From the NCBI GenBank assembly GCA_037134755.1, contig JBAXLO010000143.1:1-12167 (forward strand): a stretch of DNA of 12,167 bases. Direction: 5' to 3'. The stretch comes from JBAXLO01 sp037134755. GTDB taxonomy: Bacteria; Bacteroidota; Bacteroidia; Bacteroidales; JACABE01. Numbering within the stretch: position 1 is the stretch's first letter; each line of letters starts with the position of its first letter. Of the stretch, positions 1-7,441 are shown one piece after another. Below the pieces are notes generated by a model. That model was not told where the DNA came from. It saw only the letters and a list, made by a program, of their open reading frames with translations, and searched no databases. A program made the position numbers and the translations under genes.

Positions 1-340
1 TGTTTCTATCCCATTTGAGATTTTAGGATCGCCCAGAAACTTGTTTCTATCCCATTTGAGATTTTAGGATCGTCCAGAAACATGTTGCTATCCTATTTGA
101 AATTTTAGAATCGTCCAGAAACATGTTGCTATCCCATCTGGAATTTCAGGATCGTCTAGAAATAAGTTTGAACATGATATGGAAATCTCAGATCATACAT
201 TTTTCAAAAAAGATATGATATGGGAATTTAGGATTCAATCTTTTTCAATAAAGATATGATATGGAAATTTAGGATTCAATCTTTTTCAATAAAGATATGA
301 TATGGAAATTTAGGATCATCCATATACATTTTTCAATATC
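1..340. repeat. Eight-unit 41-bp tandem palindromic array (array A)
   Basis: Eight units repeat at an exact 41-bp step: the core GGATC (or a one-base variant) falls at 26, 67, 108, 149, 190, 231, 272 and 313. Units 1-4 form one subfamily, with AGAAAC and GTTTCT (or GTTGCT) arms around each junction, for example 35-40 and 43-48. Units 5-8 form another, where the same register carries ATCTTT and AAAGAT (238-243 and 250-255). The palindrome centre keeps the same offset from the core, about 15.5 bases, in both. Inside a type-A unit, ATCC and GGAT can extend the stem. The eighth unit has about 6 extra bases and decays after 320. The array starts at the window edge, so more units may lie to the left. 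There is no convincing ORF, and no constant-repeat/unique-spacer structure as in CRISPR. Confidence 0.9.
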
Positions 341-439
341 TTTCGAATTTATCAAAGCTTCTTATAAATATATTTTCTTTAGTTTGATGTTTTTTAGTGT
401 AATAAAACCATCTATTAACTCTTCCTCGTCTCCCACCGA

Positions 440-499
440 CAAGCTTAATAAACAAACAGTGTCCTTGAGCTTGCCGAAAAGGCCGAGGTGCCAAGCTTA
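440..499. repeat. GC-richer REP-like patch flanked by CAAGCTTA direct repeats
   Basis: A short GC-richer island in AT-rich DNA. CAAGCTTA occurs at 440-447 and again at 492-499, in similar surroundings (AAGCTTAATAAA and AAGCTTACTAAA). Between them, 463-482 contains CCTT...AAGG arms around GAGCTTGCCGA, resembling the short dispersed intergenic palindromes (CAAGCTCAAGG type) common in bacterial genomes. This could be a decayed REP-like element. The family assignment is from memory of such sequences and is weak. Apart from this patch and the promoter, I see nothing in the stretch 341-646. Confidence 0.35.
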
Positions 500-559
500 C
501 TAAAAAAAACACATACTCCCCCACCCATTCTCCTTTTTATGATTCTTTTTGAAAATTAG

Positions 560-592
560 TTTGCACCCAATTACTTTTTTAAATTAAATTTG
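560..592 (+). promoter_or_regulatory. Bacteroidota-type promoter for the S46 peptidase
   Basis: TTTG at 560-563 and TAAATTTG at 585-592 are separated by 21 bases, matching the Bacteroidota sigma-ABfr consensus TTTG-N19-21-TAnnTTTG. Transcription would begin a few bases after 592, leaving a leader of roughly 45-50 bases before the ATG at 647. Both elements sit inside the repeated string TTTGCAC. Confidence 0.7.
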
Positions 593-646
593 CACTTTTA
601 AAATAACATCATTTATAAAACAAATTAAAACTGTAATTATAACAAA

Positions 647-2803
647 ATGAAAAAAATAATCATTCTAATTTCAATAGTATTAGTTGGATTTACCACTAAA
701 CTTAGAGCCGATGAGGGAATGTGGCTACCCATGTTTATCGAAAGGCTTAATTATGTTGATATGCAAAAGGAAGGTCTACACCTTACTGCCGAAGAAATTT
801 ACAGCATCAATCATTCAAGTCTTAAAGATGCCATTATACAATTTGGCCCCGGATGTACAGGTGAAATGATATCAAATGAAGGTCTTATCTTGACTAATCA
901 TCATTGTGGATTTGGTTCGATACAATCGCACAGTACTATTCAGAATGATTATCTTACAAATGGTTTTTGGGCTATGAACAAAAACGAAGAAATGCCTAAC
1001 GAAGGTTTAACTGCCCGCTTTTTAGTAAGAATGGAAGATGTTACAAAAGAAATGAATGGCATGTTGCCAGGTCTAAAAACAGAAGATGAGCGTAATGCAA
1101 GAATAGCAGAAGTACTAAAGAAACACGAAGCAGCTGATGGTAAAAATGGAGAATATGAAGTTGTGATTAAAAGTTTCTTTAATGGAAATGAATTTTATAT
1201 GTTCATTTATCAGGTATTTAAAGATGTTAGACTTGTTGGAGCTCCACCAGTTTCGATAGGTAAGTTTGGTGCCGATACTGATAACTGGATGTGGCCACGT
1301 CATACCGGCGACTTTAGTTTGTTCAGAATTTATATGGCCCCTGATGGCAAGCCTGCTAAATTTGCCAAAGATAATATTCCGTTCAAACCTGCTCATTCGT
1401 TACCTATCTCTGTAAAAGGTGTTAAGAAAGGTGATTTCGCAATGATTATGGGCTATCCCGGCACTACCGATCGTTTCCTTTCTTCTTATGGTGTGCTAAT
1501 GAATCTGGAGTTGAAAAACCCTAATATTGTTAAGATTCGTGCAGAGAAGTTAGCTATTATGAAACAATTTATGAATGCTGATCCTGCAGTAAGAATACAA
1601 TATGATTCGAAGTATGCTCAAACTGCTAACTATTGGAAATATTATATTGGTGAATCAAAAGCTTTGCAACGCTTAAAGGTTTATAGTCAAAAGAAAGAGC
1701 TGGAAGATAAATTCACTAAATGGGTAGCTTTAAATCCAAACAATAAATATAAATATATTAATGCTTTGAAAGATATGGAAGACGCTTTTGCTAACATAAA
1801 GAAATACGAATTACAACGTTGGTATTTTATTGAAGGCATAGCAAGAGGTAATGAAATCTTAAGTTTCGCCAGATCATTCGCTAATTTATCAAAAGAATTA
1901 AAAGCTACAGCTCCCGACAAGGACAAAATAAGTAAAATGGTAGAAACATTAAAAGTAGCATCCGAAAAATATTTTAAAGATTACTACAAACCAACTGATA
2001 AGAAACTTCTGGAAGCAATGTTAACTTTATTTTACAACAATGTACCAAAAGAACAACAACCGGAAATGTTTGCTGCAATAGCTAATAAATCTAAAGGAAA
2101 CTTCGCCGAATATACTGACAAGTTGTTCGGTAAAACTATCTTTGCAGACAAATCAAAAGTAGATGCTCTGCTTAAGAATCCTTCTGCTAAAGCTATAGAT
2201 AATGATTTGGTTTATTTGTTATCTGATGCTTTCTTTTTAAATTATACTAAATTAAACAACGAAGTTAAGTTTTATAATGATAAATTAGAGCAAGCTAATC
2301 GTGCTTTTGTTGCAGGTGTTAGAGAGATGATGCCTGATAAGAAATTTGCACCTAATGCAAACTCTACTATGCGTCTAACTTACGGACAAGTGTTAGATTA
2401 TTTTGGTGCTGATGCTGTTCATTATGATTATAAAACAACCTTGCAAGGTGTGATGGAAAAAGAAGATCCATCTAATCCTGAGTTTGTAGTGCCTGCCAAA
2501 CTAAAACAATTGTACAATACTAAAGATTTTGGTATTTATGGTGAGAATGGTACGATGCCTGTGGCTTTCTTAAGTAATACAGATATTACCGGTGGCAACT
2601 CAGGGAGTCCGGTTATTAATGGCGACGGGCAGTTAATTGGTATTGCTTTTGATGGCAACTGGGAAGCAATGAGTGGCGGTATTACTTTCGATCCAAACTT
2701 GCAACGTACTATAAGTGTTGACATCCGTTATGTTTTATTTATTATAGATAAGTTTGCCGGAGCAACAAACATTATAAAAGAGTTGAATCTAAAAACAAAT
2801 TAA
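647..2803 (+). CDS. S46 family dipeptidyl-peptidase, DPP7-like
   Basis: A 718-residue serine exopeptidase of family S46, which removes dipeptides from peptide N-termini outside the cytoplasm so that amino-acid-using Bacteroidota can import them. Residues 1-21 are a signal peptide (MKK, hydrophobic core, likely cut before DEGMW). The chymotrypsin-like triad is visible: His86 in TNHHCG, Asp222 in HTGDF and Ser652 in GGNSGSP, with the S46-specific helical insert between. The length matches the 710-720 residues usual for the family. The residue 18 after the catalytic Ser is Gly670 (FDGNWE). In Porphyromonas DPP11 the matching residue is Arg673, which selects acidic P1; in DPP7 it is Gly, so this copy should favour hydrophobic P1 residues. 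That specificity is inferred. The ATG at 647 is the first of the frame and gives the full signal peptide. It has its own promoter and terminator, so it is probably monocistronic. Confidence 0.95.
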   Translation: MKKIIILISIVLVGFTTKLRADEGMWLPMFIERLNYVDMQKEGLHLTAEEIYSINHSSLKDAIIQFGPGCTGEMISNEGLILTNHHCGFGSIQSHSTIQNDYLTNGFWAMNKNEEMPNEGLTARFLVRMEDVTKEMNGMLPGLKTEDERNARIAEVLKKHEAADGKNGEYEVVIKSFFNGNEFYMFIYQVFKDVRLVGAPPVSIGKFGADTDNWMWPRHTGDFSLFRIYMAPDGKPAKFAKDNIPFKPAHSLPISVKGVKKGDFAMIMGYPGTTDRFLSSYGVLMNLELKNPNIVKIRAEKLAIMKQFMNADPAVRIQYDSKYAQTANYWKYYIGESKALQRLKVYSQKKELEDKFTKWVALNPNNKYKYINALKDMEDAFANIKKYELQRWYFIEGIARGNEILSFARSFANLSKELKATAPDKDKISKMVETLKVASEKYFKDYYKPTDKKLLEAMLTLFYNNVPKEQQPEMFAAIANKSKGNFAEYTDKLFGKTIFADKSKVDALLKNPSAKAIDNDLVYLLSDAFFLNYTKLNNEVKFYNDKLEQANRAFVAGVREMMPDKKFAPNANSTMRLTYGQVLDYFGADAVHYDYKTTLQGVMEKEDPSNPEFVVPAKLKQLYNTKDFGIYGENGTMPVAFLSNTDITGGNSGSPVINGDGQLIGIAFDGNWEAMSGGITFDPNLQRTISVDIRYVLFIIDKFAGATNIIKELNLKTN

Positions 2804-2826
2804 CAGAAGATATTTTAATATTAATT

Positions 2827-2860
2827 AAAGAGGAGCAAGATTTTGTTCCTCTTTTTTTTT
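2827..2860 (+). terminator. Rho-independent terminator after the S46 peptidase
   Basis: Arms 2827-2838 and 2843-2854 pair over 12 bases with one G-U wobble around the loop GATT. They run into nine T residues (2852-2860). It lies 24 bases past the stop codon and separates the peptidase from the small membrane protein downstream. Confidence 0.9.
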
Positions 2861-2894
2861 ACTTTTACCGATTATTTAGAAGAACAACTTGATC

Positions 2895-3083
2895 ATGTCA
2901 ACAAAGAAGCGATACCTTATATATATATGTAGCATATTTATTGCAATGCTCCTTGTGATAGCATTGCATAGCTTTCATTTAAGAGAACTAAGGTTTGGTA
3001 ACTTTATCATAGTCATCTTACTTATATTTGTTTTTATTTTTATGGAATTAAAATTCATTAAGAATAAGAACAAAAAATCATAA
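2895..3083 (+). CDS. Small two-helix membrane protein, function unknown
   Basis: A 62-residue hypothetical protein. Two hydrophobic stretches, about residues 8-27 and 36-55, are separated by a short charged loop (HLRELRF), and the ends are basic (STKKR at the N-terminus, KNKNKKS at the C-terminus). This suggests an inner-membrane hairpin with both ends in the cytoplasm. I chose the ATG at 2895 over the in-frame TTG at 2889 because only two residues are gained by the latter and ATG is the commoner start. It begins 34 bases after the terminator run and ends 29 bases before the kinase gene, so the two may be co-transcribed. No family is recognised, and a chance ORF in AT-rich DNA cannot be excluded, although the clean hydrophobic/charged pattern argues for a real gene. 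Confidence 0.55.
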   Translation: MSTKKRYLIYICSIFIAMLLVIALHSFHLRELRFGNFIIVILLIFVFIFMELKFIKNKNKKS

Positions 3084-3112
3084 CAAATAAAGACATTTTA
3101 AACTATATACTT

Positions 3113-4201
3113 ATGAAATCTAATTTAGAGCTGATAACAAATCAATTTAATATTGATGGTGCTTATATAAATGCTGAACCTATTGTTGCAGGTCATATTA
3201 ACGATACTTTTTTAGTTAATACTAATGGTGATAAGCAACAGAAATATATTCTACAGCGAATCAATCATACTATCTTTAAGAATGTTCCCGAACTTCAAAA
3301 TAATATAGTAAGGGTTACAAATCATATTAAAGAAAAGCTTTTTATTAATAATGTATTAGAAATAGATAGAAAAGTTATTACTCTTATTCCTGCCAAAGAT
3401 AAAAATTGGTTTATTAATGATACTGATGGTAATTATTGGAGGATGATGTTGTTTATTGAGGGCAGTCATAGTTATAATCAATTATCTTCACCTAAACTAG
3501 CTTATGATGCAGGATTAGCCTTTGGTGAATTTGATGCTATGTTAGCTGATCTTCCCGGCGAACCATTGTTTGAAACAATTAAAGACTTCCATAACATGGA
3601 GTTCAGATTGCAACAGTTAAAAGATGCTATCCAAAACAATGTTGCCAATCGATTAGATTTAGTTATTGATGTAATAAAAGAAATAGAGAAACGCACAGAA
3701 GAAATGACTTTAATTAATCGCTTAGGTAATGAAGGAAAACTTCCTAAACGCATTATTCATTGCGATACTAAGATTAATAATGTTTTATTTGATGCTGAAG
3801 AAAACATCTTATGCATCATTGATCTCGACACTGTAATGTCGGGTTATATTACTTCTGATTTTGGTGATGCAATCCGTACAGGAGCTAATACCGGTGCTGA
3901 AGATGATATTAATCTAAATAATGTTTCGATGAGTATTGAATTATTCGAAGCTTACACTAAAGGATTTCTTAAAGGTACTGCCTCTTTTATTACGCAGCAG
4001 GAAAAAGATTGCCTGGCATTAAGTGCTAAGATGTTCGCATACATGCAAGCTGTCCGTTTCCTCACTGATTATTTAAATGATGATATTTATTATAAGACAA
4101 ATCACAAAGAACATAACATCCAACGTACAAAAGCACAGTTGAAACTATTATATAGTATGGAAGCGCAGTACGAAAAGATGTGTAAGATTATTAAAGGATA
4201 A
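3113..4201 (+). CDS. N-acetylhexosamine 1-kinase-like phosphotransferase (APH fold)
   Basis: A 362-residue cytoplasmic kinase of the aminoglycoside-phosphotransferase fold. From recall it resembles Bifidobacterium NahK (about 359 residues) along its length: an N-terminal GHINDTF glycine/asparagine loop at residues 27-33, YILQRIN near 45-51 in the ATP-binding lobe, the catalytic loop HCDTKINN with Asp218 as base, the metal-binding IDLDT with Asp237 and Asp239, then SDFGDAIRTGA and a C-terminal TDYLNDDIYY...EHNIQRTKAQ segment. NahK phosphorylates GlcNAc or GalNAc at C1, feeding UDP-sugar synthesis. The same subfamily in Bacteroidota is often labelled only as phosphotransferase or mucin-desulfating-sulfatase-associated. 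Family membership is well supported; the exact sugar is inferred. No lacto-N-biose phosphorylase or nucleotidyltransferase lies nearby. The gene follows the small membrane protein by 29 bases and converges on the next gene with a 9-base gap. Confidence 0.85.
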   Translation: MKSNLELITNQFNIDGAYINAEPIVAGHINDTFLVNTNGDKQQKYILQRINHTIFKNVPELQNNIVRVTNHIKEKLFINNVLEIDRKVITLIPAKDKNWFINDTDGNYWRMMLFIEGSHSYNQLSSPKLAYDAGLAFGEFDAMLADLPGEPLFETIKDFHNMEFRLQQLKDAIQNNVANRLDLVIDVIKEIEKRTEEMTLINRLGNEGKLPKRIIHCDTKINNVLFDAEENILCIIDLDTVMSGYITSDFGDAIRTGANTGAEDDINLNNVSMSIELFEAYTKGFLKGTASFITQQEKDCLALSAKMFAYMQAVRFLTDYLNDDIYYKTNHKEHNIQRTKAQLKLLYSMEAQYEKMCKIIKG

Positions 4202-4210
4202 ATTTAACCT

Positions 4211-6724
4211 TTAGTAATCCATATCATTGTTACCATTACCACCATCAGTTGGACGTTTGGCAGGCTTCTGTTTTAAACCGCCATTAATCTTATATGTAAA
4301 ACTAAAATATAATATCCTGGATTCACGCTTACGATTCATCCTCGAATAGAAATCTGTCCCATAAGTTTCCATGTCGAAGTGTTGAGTATTAAAAATATCA
4401 CTAACTCTTAATCCAATACTTGCCCTTTCTTTCAAGATGTCCTTTTTAACTGCTGCATCTGCTGAATACATAGCAAACATTTTACCTTGAGGGGTAATGA
4501 TTGGTGCACGATAATTACCTGATAGTTGTATTGAAAATCCTTTTCCGAAGTTCATTGTAGAATTAAGTTTAGAAGTCCAGCTATAATTATCATTAGTAAT
4601 ACTTTCATCGATAATACTCCCTTCAATAATAGTACGGAAATAACTAAAACTTGCATTAACTCTCCACCATTTAGCTATCTCCTGGTCAACTACAAGCTCC
4701 ACACCATAAGAAACCCCTTTCGAAAGGTTCTCAGTAGTCATATAGTTAACACCTTTTAAGGTATCCAACCAACTTATTCTTTTCATAACATCATTTATCT
4801 GACGATAAAAAACTGTTGAATTTAATGAAGTTTTCTTCCAATACTTTGAATGCCCAATCTCAAAAGAATTAACATATTCAGGAGTTAAATAAGGATTGCC
4901 AAAACGAATCATTAAGGGATTACTATAATCTTTAAAAGGATTTAAAGATTCAATATCAGGGCGATTAACTCTTCGGCTATAGCTAATAAGTATTTCATTT
5001 AGTTTTGGAAGCTTTTTAGAGACATGAACACTAGGATATATATTGTAATAATTATTAGTAACATTAATGTTTTGCGCCACTTGATCAGAGTTAGTAAAAG
5101 CAGCCTCAAACCTTAATCCAACTTGAGCAGAATATCCATTCTCCCATTCTTTTGATAAGGTTCCAAAGACAGAATGAAAGCTTTCATTATAAAGAAAATG
5201 ATTGGAAGCGGTATCATTAGCAAAATAATTATTAGTTGTATTATCATAATCCTGCAACATAAAGTTATCATCTACATTACGTATGATTCCCTGATAACCT
5301 GTTTCTAATTTAAACTTATCAGTAAAAGGATGAACATAATTTAATAATATATTTGTAACATGATTATGTCCTTTATTATCCTGTGTTTGCAAATAAGGTG
5401 GCAATGAAGAAGGTGTAAGATTATTATTATAAAAGGTTTCGTTCATGGTAGTATACTCATCATTGTTCGAATTACTATACGAAACATCTAGTGTAAGTTC
5501 GCGTCCTTTTTGCTCAAAAGTCTTTTTATAATTTATAGAATAAGTTTGTGAATTATTCTTTTCGGCTTCATCATTTGTTTGTGTAAAATAATCATTCAGA
5601 ATATTATTTACATCATAAGTTTTACTGTTAATATTCTGAGGACGATCACCATTCTCTATAGTAAACTGACCATAAATTGTAAGTGTATTCCATTTATTTA
5701 AATAAAAATCAGCACCTATTTTAAAGTTATTATTATTCGAAGTCCTTGTTCCCTCATTATGCTGATAGGTATTGGAAATCGTGTCGTTTACTCTAGCATT
5801 ACGATAGGTATCTCCAAGATACTTAGAGGTGTTCCATCTTCCATCCCACGAACCAAACACATTGTATTTAGCAGTACTATAATTAAGATTCAACGAACTA
5901 CTGTAACGATTACTTGTTCCTAAATTAATAGTTGCCACACCATTTAATCCTCGGGCAACCTTTTTCTTAAGTTTAATATTAATAATCCCCGACATCCCAT
6001 CAGGATTGTATTTAGCTGAAGGATTGGTAATAATCTCAATACTTTCGATAGAACTTGCAGGTATCTGTTCAAGCACTGCTTGCCTACTGGTGCCCGCTAA
6101 AGCAGAAGGACGACCATCAATAAGTATATTTACATTAGTACTGCCTCTCATGCTTACATTGCCATCAATATCAACAGTAACTGAAGGCACAGTTTGCAAA
6201 ACATCCACTGCCGAACCACCTGCACTTACAAGATTCTTTTCTACATTAACTACTTTCTTATCTAATGAATATTCTACCAGTTGCTTTTCAGCCGAAATAG
6301 TTACAGCATCAAGATTACTAGCTGCCGGACTAAACTTTATCTGCCCCAGATTCTTAGTTGTAGTATTTGGGTCAATAACTATATTTGGAACTTTTTGATT
6401 AGCATATCCTATAAAACTAATTTCAATATAATATTTCCCGTAAGGAATATTTTCTATCTTAAAATTACCTTTACTATCTGATAATGCGCCGCCTTTCATG
6501 GTTGAATCCTTGGCACTAAAGATAACAATATTTGCATATTCAACAGGTGCTGATGATTGTTTATCAACAATTACTCCGGTTACGCTTCCTTTATTAGCAG
6601 TCTCCCCTCCTTTTATAATAGGATTGCCGGGCTTAAAAGAAGATTGCGAAAATATAAAAGAATTTGTAAGAAAGATAAGTATGAAAAATAAGGTTAATAG
6701 TTTATATTTGATTTTAATATACAT
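4211..6724 (-). CDS. TonB-dependent-receptor-like outer-membrane beta-barrel protein
   Basis: An 837-residue outer-membrane protein of the Bacteroidota 'outer membrane beta-barrel' group related to TonB-dependent receptors. Residues 1-27 are a signal peptide (basic start, long hydrophobic core, cut near FSQ). Residues 46-130 are a carboxypeptidase-regulatory-like beta-sandwich (GSVTGVIVD, PVEYANIVI, SDSKGNFKIENIPYGKYYI). Residues 150-253 are the plug, with VDVLQTVPSVTVD, GNVSMRGSTNVNILIDGRP, IESIEIITNPSAKY and MSGIINI. The rest, to about 815, is a barrel of alternating aromatic strands ending in RILYFSFTYKI, followed by a Lys/Gly/Asn-rich tail. The substrate is unknown. No SusD-like partner is adjacent, so it is not a standard SusCD glycan system; peptides, siderophores or metals are possible. 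The ATG at 6724 gives a complete signal peptide. The window shows no disruption in the frame. Confidence 0.92.
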   Translation of the reverse strand: MYIKIKYKLLTLFFILIFLTNSFIFSQSSFKPGNPIIKGGETANKGSVTGVIVDKQSSAPVEYANIVIFSAKDSTMKGGALSDSKGNFKIENIPYGKYYIEISFIGYANQKVPNIVIDPNTTTKNLGQIKFSPAASNLDAVTISAEKQLVEYSLDKKVVNVEKNLVSAGGSAVDVLQTVPSVTVDIDGNVSMRGSTNVNILIDGRPSALAGTSRQAVLEQIPASSIESIEIITNPSAKYNPDGMSGIINIKLKKKVARGLNGVATINLGTSNRYSSSLNLNYSTAKYNVFGSWDGRWNTSKYLGDTYRNARVNDTISNTYQHNEGTRTSNNNNFKIGADFYLNKWNTLTIYGQFTIENGDRPQNINSKTYDVNNILNDYFTQTNDEAEKNNSQTYSINYKKTFEQKGRELTLDVSYSNSNNDEYTTMNETFYNNNLTPSSLPPYLQTQDNKGHNHVTNILLNYVHPFTDKFKLETGYQGIIRNVDDNFMLQDYDNTTNNYFANDTASNHFLYNESFHSVFGTLSKEWENGYSAQVGLRFEAAFTNSDQVAQNINVTNNYYNIYPSVHVSKKLPKLNEILISYSRRVNRPDIESLNPFKDYSNPLMIRFGNPYLTPEYVNSFEIGHSKYWKKTSLNSTVFYRQINDVMKRISWLDTLKGVNYMTTENLSKGVSYGVELVVDQEIAKWWRVNASFSYFRTIIEGSIIDESITNDNYSWTSKLNSTMNFGKGFSIQLSGNYRAPIITPQGKMFAMYSADAAVKKDILKERASIGLRVSDIFNTQHFDMETYGTDFYSRMNRKRESRILYFSFTYKINGGLKQKPAKRPTDGGNGNNDMDY

Positions 6725-7109
6725 ATTTTATGATTAAATGTGATTGCAATTTTTAATAAGACGCAAAATTATAAGTATTATTGTTATGATTAAATTATTT
6801 AACAAAGGTTTAAGAAAATAAATCAACTTATGATACTTCTTTGATTAAACGTTTCTTTATTTTTATGAATAAAAGTGAGGCTTTTGTTAGTCGGGATTTA
6901 GAATTTCAATATTTAGATTATGAAACTTAATATACTTTTCGTACAACATTTTTTTTATTTATTAATTTTAATATGATTTATATCCTTAATAAAACTAATA
7001 ATGATAAATATCTTTATTTTTATTATTAGATAAGATTTTATTATAAGTTATTGACAAACTGTTTCAAGAATAATTAAAATCATCTTAAAAAGAAAAGAAA
7101 ACGCTTAAA
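6725..7109. other. AT-rich intergenic stretch without a gene
   Basis: Apart from the possible -7 element near 6764, this is AT-rich DNA with frequent stop codons in all frames. I see no RNA gene, repeat or conserved motif in it before the 21-bp array begins at 7110. Confidence 0.6.
6764..6771 (-). promoter_or_regulatory. Possible -7 element for the outer-membrane receptor gene
   Basis: Read on the minus strand this is TAATTTTG, matching TAnnTTTG, about 40 bases upstream of the ATG at 6724. No TTTG at the usual 19-21 base spacing was found, so the promoter is only half supported. Confidence 0.4.
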
Positions 7110-7340
7110 GTAAAAGGAGACCTCCTTTAGGTAAAAGGAGACCTCCTTTGGGTAAAAGGAGACCTCGTTTGGGTAAAAGGAGACCTCCTTTTGGTAAAAG
7201 GAGACCTCGTTTGGGTAAAAGGAGACCTCGTTTAGGTAAAAGGAGAGCTCCTTTTGGTAAAAGGAAACCTCCCTTTGGTAAAAGGAGACCTCCTTTTGGT
7301 AAAAAGAGACCTCCTTTCGCTAAAAGGAAGCTTCCTCTTA
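7110..7340. repeat. Eleven-unit 21-bp tandem palindromic array (array B)
   Basis: Eleven units step at exactly 21 bp (7110, 7131, 7152 and so on to 7320). Most contain AAAGGAG-AC-CTCCTTT, a perfect inverted repeat with 7-base arms and a 2-base centre. Units 3, 5 and 6 carry one arm mismatch (CTCGTTT), unit 7 has the centre AG, unit 8 is imperfect, and unit 10 has one mismatch. Unit 11 changes to AGGAAGCTTCCT, where paired bases changed together and the palindrome is kept. One frame is open across the array as a Lys/Arg/Pro-rich heptapeptide repeat (GKRRPPF), but it has no ATG, only TTG. Changes between units alter amino acids freely while mostly keeping the palindrome. I therefore call it a DNA or RNA repeat, not a gene. 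Confidence 0.9.
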
Positions 7341-7384
7341 AATAAAGGTAGTTTATTAATTATAGTATGAATATGTTAAAATAA

Positions 7385-7420
7385 AATACCCTGATAAGAT
7401 TGTGATCCTATCAGGGTATT
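7385..7420 (-). terminator. Terminator hairpin for the SBBP-repeat gene
   Basis: Arms AATACCCTGATA (7385-7396) and TATCAGGGTATT (7409-7420) are a perfect 12-base inverted repeat around a 12-base loop. On the minus strand the hairpin begins 21 bases after the gene's end at 7442 and is followed by TTTATTTTAAC, a T-rich tail. It also shields the 21-bp array from transcription arriving from the right, and it may work in both directions. Confidence 0.8.
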
Positions 7421-7441
7421 AAATATTATATTATAGATTAA

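Noticed and set aside
1..340. CRISPR array
   Set aside because: Units are contiguous 41-bp copies that diverge along their length; there is no constant repeat with unique spacers, and no cas gene is in the window.
297..524. Short ORFs on both strands (68 and 63 codons)
   Set aside because: They overlap the end of the 41-bp array and the REP-like patch, overlap each other on opposite strands, and have no protein-like pattern.
3113..4201. Aminoglycoside resistance kinase
   Set aside because: The fold is shared, but sequence blocks such as HCDTKINN and the C-terminal EHNIQRTKAQ segment resemble N-acetylhexosamine kinases, so a resistance role is not supported.
4211..6724. SusC member of a SusCD glycan-uptake pair
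   Set aside because: At 837 residues it is shorter than typical SusC, lacks a neighbouring SusD-like lipoprotein, and its motifs fit the general outer-membrane beta-barrel group better.
6006..6737. Plus-strand ORFs of 130, 66 and 79 codons over the receptor gene
   Set aside because: They are antisense to the conserved plug and signal-peptide regions of the receptor and have no independent support.
7148..7345. Open frame for a Lys/Arg/Pro heptapeptide-repeat protein of 65 residues
   Set aside because: It has no ATG and no upstream signal; it is open only because a 21-bp repeat without stops keeps frame. Differences between units change amino acids while preserving the DNA palindrome.
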